Shown here one piece after another: positions 23,631 to 24,623 of a stretch of 24,623 nucleotides of DNA; positions within the stretch are counted from its first letter, which is position 1, and each line of letters opens with the position of its first letter. The notes beneath the pieces were generated by a model, which was not told the DNA's origin, did no database searches, and saw only the letters and a program-made list of their open reading frames with translations. A program made the translations under genes and the position numbers. Location: the IMG/VR virus record IMGVR_UViG_3300027851_000127, positions 1 through 24,623 of that record, one strand, 5' to 3'. Source of the stretch: a virus.

Positions 23631-23857
23631 CACTCACCTCCGCCGTTTACAATTGCTTCTGCCAAACCTTGCAGACGATAGATAGCATACACAAGGTCAC
23701 GACGATGTTCAAAATTACACCCAACAGAGATTTCACCATTTGTCTTCTCAACGAGGAAGATGGCATTAGCATTGTCTTGGCGAAGCTCTTCAATAAACTT
23801 CATGTATTCTTCGTCGTTTTCATCAAGGCTAGACAAGTTAACAATATTTGCAGTCAT
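23630..23857 (-). CDS. Small acidic protein, unknown function
   Basis: A 75-residue soluble protein (SSLDENDEEYMKFIEELRQDN, then IFLVEKTNGEISVGCNF and a C-terminal helix YAIYRLQGLAEAIVNGG). The alternating helix-strand-strand-helix pattern suggests a small alpha/beta fold. The start ATG overlaps the methyltransferase end and the stop overlaps the MazG-like start, so it is tightly coupled to both. No catalytic motif is recognised. Confidence 0.7.
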   Translation of the reverse strand: MTANIVNLSSLDENDEEYMKFIEELRQDNANAIFLVEKTNGEISVGCNFEHRRDLVYAIYRLQGLAEAIVNGGGE

Positions 23858-24396
23858 TAAGCTCTTCCAAAAAATTGCGTTGGTGTTCCAACGTCTTTGT
23901 TATTATCAAACATGTACCAAGCGTAATTATCTACGCCAGATACCTTACTTCCTTCAATCCACTTTACTCGACCAATACTCTGTACCCAAACACACTTGTC
24001 CATGTACGGCTTCATACGTCTATTGTGCATGAAGTCTGCTGGAAGCAGTAGAAGTGTAGGACGAAGACTAATCCACTTATCCATCAAAGGTTTTAAGATA
24101 GACCATGTGTAGGGAGGATTAGTAATGATGTATCTACAGTTTTCGAGGCTTTCATCATTTAGGTCGTTTGCATCCCCTTTGAGGACATAACCAGCCTGTG
24201 GTTCAATATCCATAGCGAGGAAGCAAATAGAGTTTTCGATTACATCTTCTAGATGTAGAATTAACCTTCCGTCTCCTGCACACGGTTCACAGAATGTGAT
24301 ACCTGTAGGCATACGTGTTTTTAGGGGACGTACAGCTTCGATGGGGGTGGGATAGTAGTCTCTAGGTCTTTTTTCAAAGTCACTTCTCTTGCCCAA
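23857..24396 (-). CDS. Adenine-specific DNA methyltransferase-like protein
   Basis: A 179-residue SAM-dependent methyltransferase of the N6-adenine type. Motif I is seen as FCEPCAGDGRL (SAM binding) and motif IV as TNPPY (the catalytic DPPY equivalent), and the protein begins MGKRSDFEKRPRDYYPTP, a start common to phage members. I chose the TTG at 24396 because GGAGG lies 5 bases upstream and the family start fits; the longer frame from 24420 adds eight unsupported residues. It lacks a recognisable large target-recognition domain, so the site methylated is unknown. It may protect phage DNA from host restriction. Confidence 0.78.
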   Translation of the reverse strand: MGKRSDFEKRPRDYYPTPIEAVRPLKTRMPTGITFCEPCAGDGRLILHLEDVIENSICFLAMDIEPQAGYVLKGDANDLNDESLENCRYIITNPPYTWSILKPLMDKWISLRPTLLLLPADFMHNRRMKPYMDKCVWVQSIGRVKWIEGSKVSGVDNYAWYMFDNNKDVGTPTQFFGRA

Positions 24397-24595
24397 AAGC
24401 AGCCTCCCACGCCTCGTCAAACGACAAGTAAATATTGTCGTGACCGTCTTTTATCCAACGACATAAGCAGTCAGTGCAGTAGGATGAGGAAACCAAACTT
24501 ACCCCGTCAACATCCTCTTCTATGACGTACAGCCCCCATCCGGTAGGTTTTCTTTCGTCTTCGTGCCCACAACTTAGAAATATTTTCCCAGTCAT
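24380..24595 (-). CDS. Small Cys/His protein, possible zinc-binding
   Basis: A 71-residue protein with C9-x-H11 and C40-x-x-C43 (plus C45), a spacing that could bind one zinc ion. The middle is a short beta hairpin (GWGLYVIEEDVDGVSLV) and the C-terminus an acidic helix. It overlaps the methyltransferase start by 17 bases. The ATG follows GGTGGG, which also ends an upstream frame with a TAA at 24599-24601. No known family is recognised. Confidence 0.62.
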   Translation of the reverse strand: MTGKIFLSCGHEDERKPTGWGLYVIEEDVDGVSLVSSSYCTDCLCRWIKDGHDNIYLSFDEAWEAAFGQEK

Positions 24596-24598
24596 CTG

Positions 24599-24623
24599 TT
24601 AGCCCACCAATAAAAACCAAACA
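24599..24623 (-). CDS. Possible end of a further - strand gene (cut by window edge)
   Basis: An open frame on the - strand ends in VWFLLVG and a TAA at 24599-24601, three bases before the next start. The spacing fits the packing of this operon, but only seven residues are visible, so this is weak evidence. Confidence 0.25.

Noticed and set aside
1-24623. tRNA genes, CRISPR arrays, insertion sequences, integrase or attachment sites
   Set aside because: I looked for cloverleaf-like stems, regular direct repeats, transposase motifs and an integrase reading frame and saw none; a tRNA or covariance search could still test this.

Overview
The window is part of the genome of a lytic, short-tailed (podovirus-like) double-stranded DNA phage. 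The evidence is a portal, scaffold, capsid, head-tail adaptor, tail nozzle and fibre gene series, a Gram-negative lysis cassette with spanins, and a block of large internal (ejection) protein genes with no tail-tube, sheath or tape-measure genes. The phage PhoH-like ATPase, the adenosylcobalamin-dependent ribonucleotide reductase and the MazG-like pyrophosphohydrolase are typical of phages of marine and freshwater bacteria. The class II reductase recalls the cobavirus-like podophages of marine alphaproteobacteria, but this host and taxon assignment is inference only.

Layout. Positions 1-19844 are read on the + strand and hold the late genes. In order they are: the tail of an HNH endonuclease (1-158), portal, a 65-residue helical protein, a second HNH endonuclease, a 357-residue probable virion protein, scaffold, major capsid protein, an endonuclease VII-type nuclease, a small probable head protein, adaptor, nozzle, fibre, the lysis block (11003-12486), and five internal or accessory virion genes (12489-19844). 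Positions 19888-24599 are read on the - strand. In transcription order they are: a small Cys-containing protein, an adenine methyltransferase-like protein, a 75-residue protein, a MazG-like pyrophosphohydrolase, a HTH/homing-type protein, NrdJ, two very small genes and PhoH. The two transcription units converge on a strong bidirectional terminator at 19850-19876.

How the parts work together. The + strand genes build the head, tail and ejection apparatus and open the host envelope: a GH19 endolysin, a holin, and an inner/outer membrane spanin pair packed in three overlapping reading frames. The - strand genes look like nucleotide-pool and DNA-modification functions: ribonucleotide reduction, NTP hydrolysis and DNA methylation. 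Four selfish or homing-type nuclease genes sit between core genes. They flank the portal pair, follow the capsid gene and abut nrdJ.

Most genes are packed with TAATG or ATGA overlaps and good Shine-Dalgarno sequences. Four genes start at TTG and one at GTG. No tRNA, CRISPR array, insertion sequence or integrase was seen, and no stretch over 300 bases lacks a gene.
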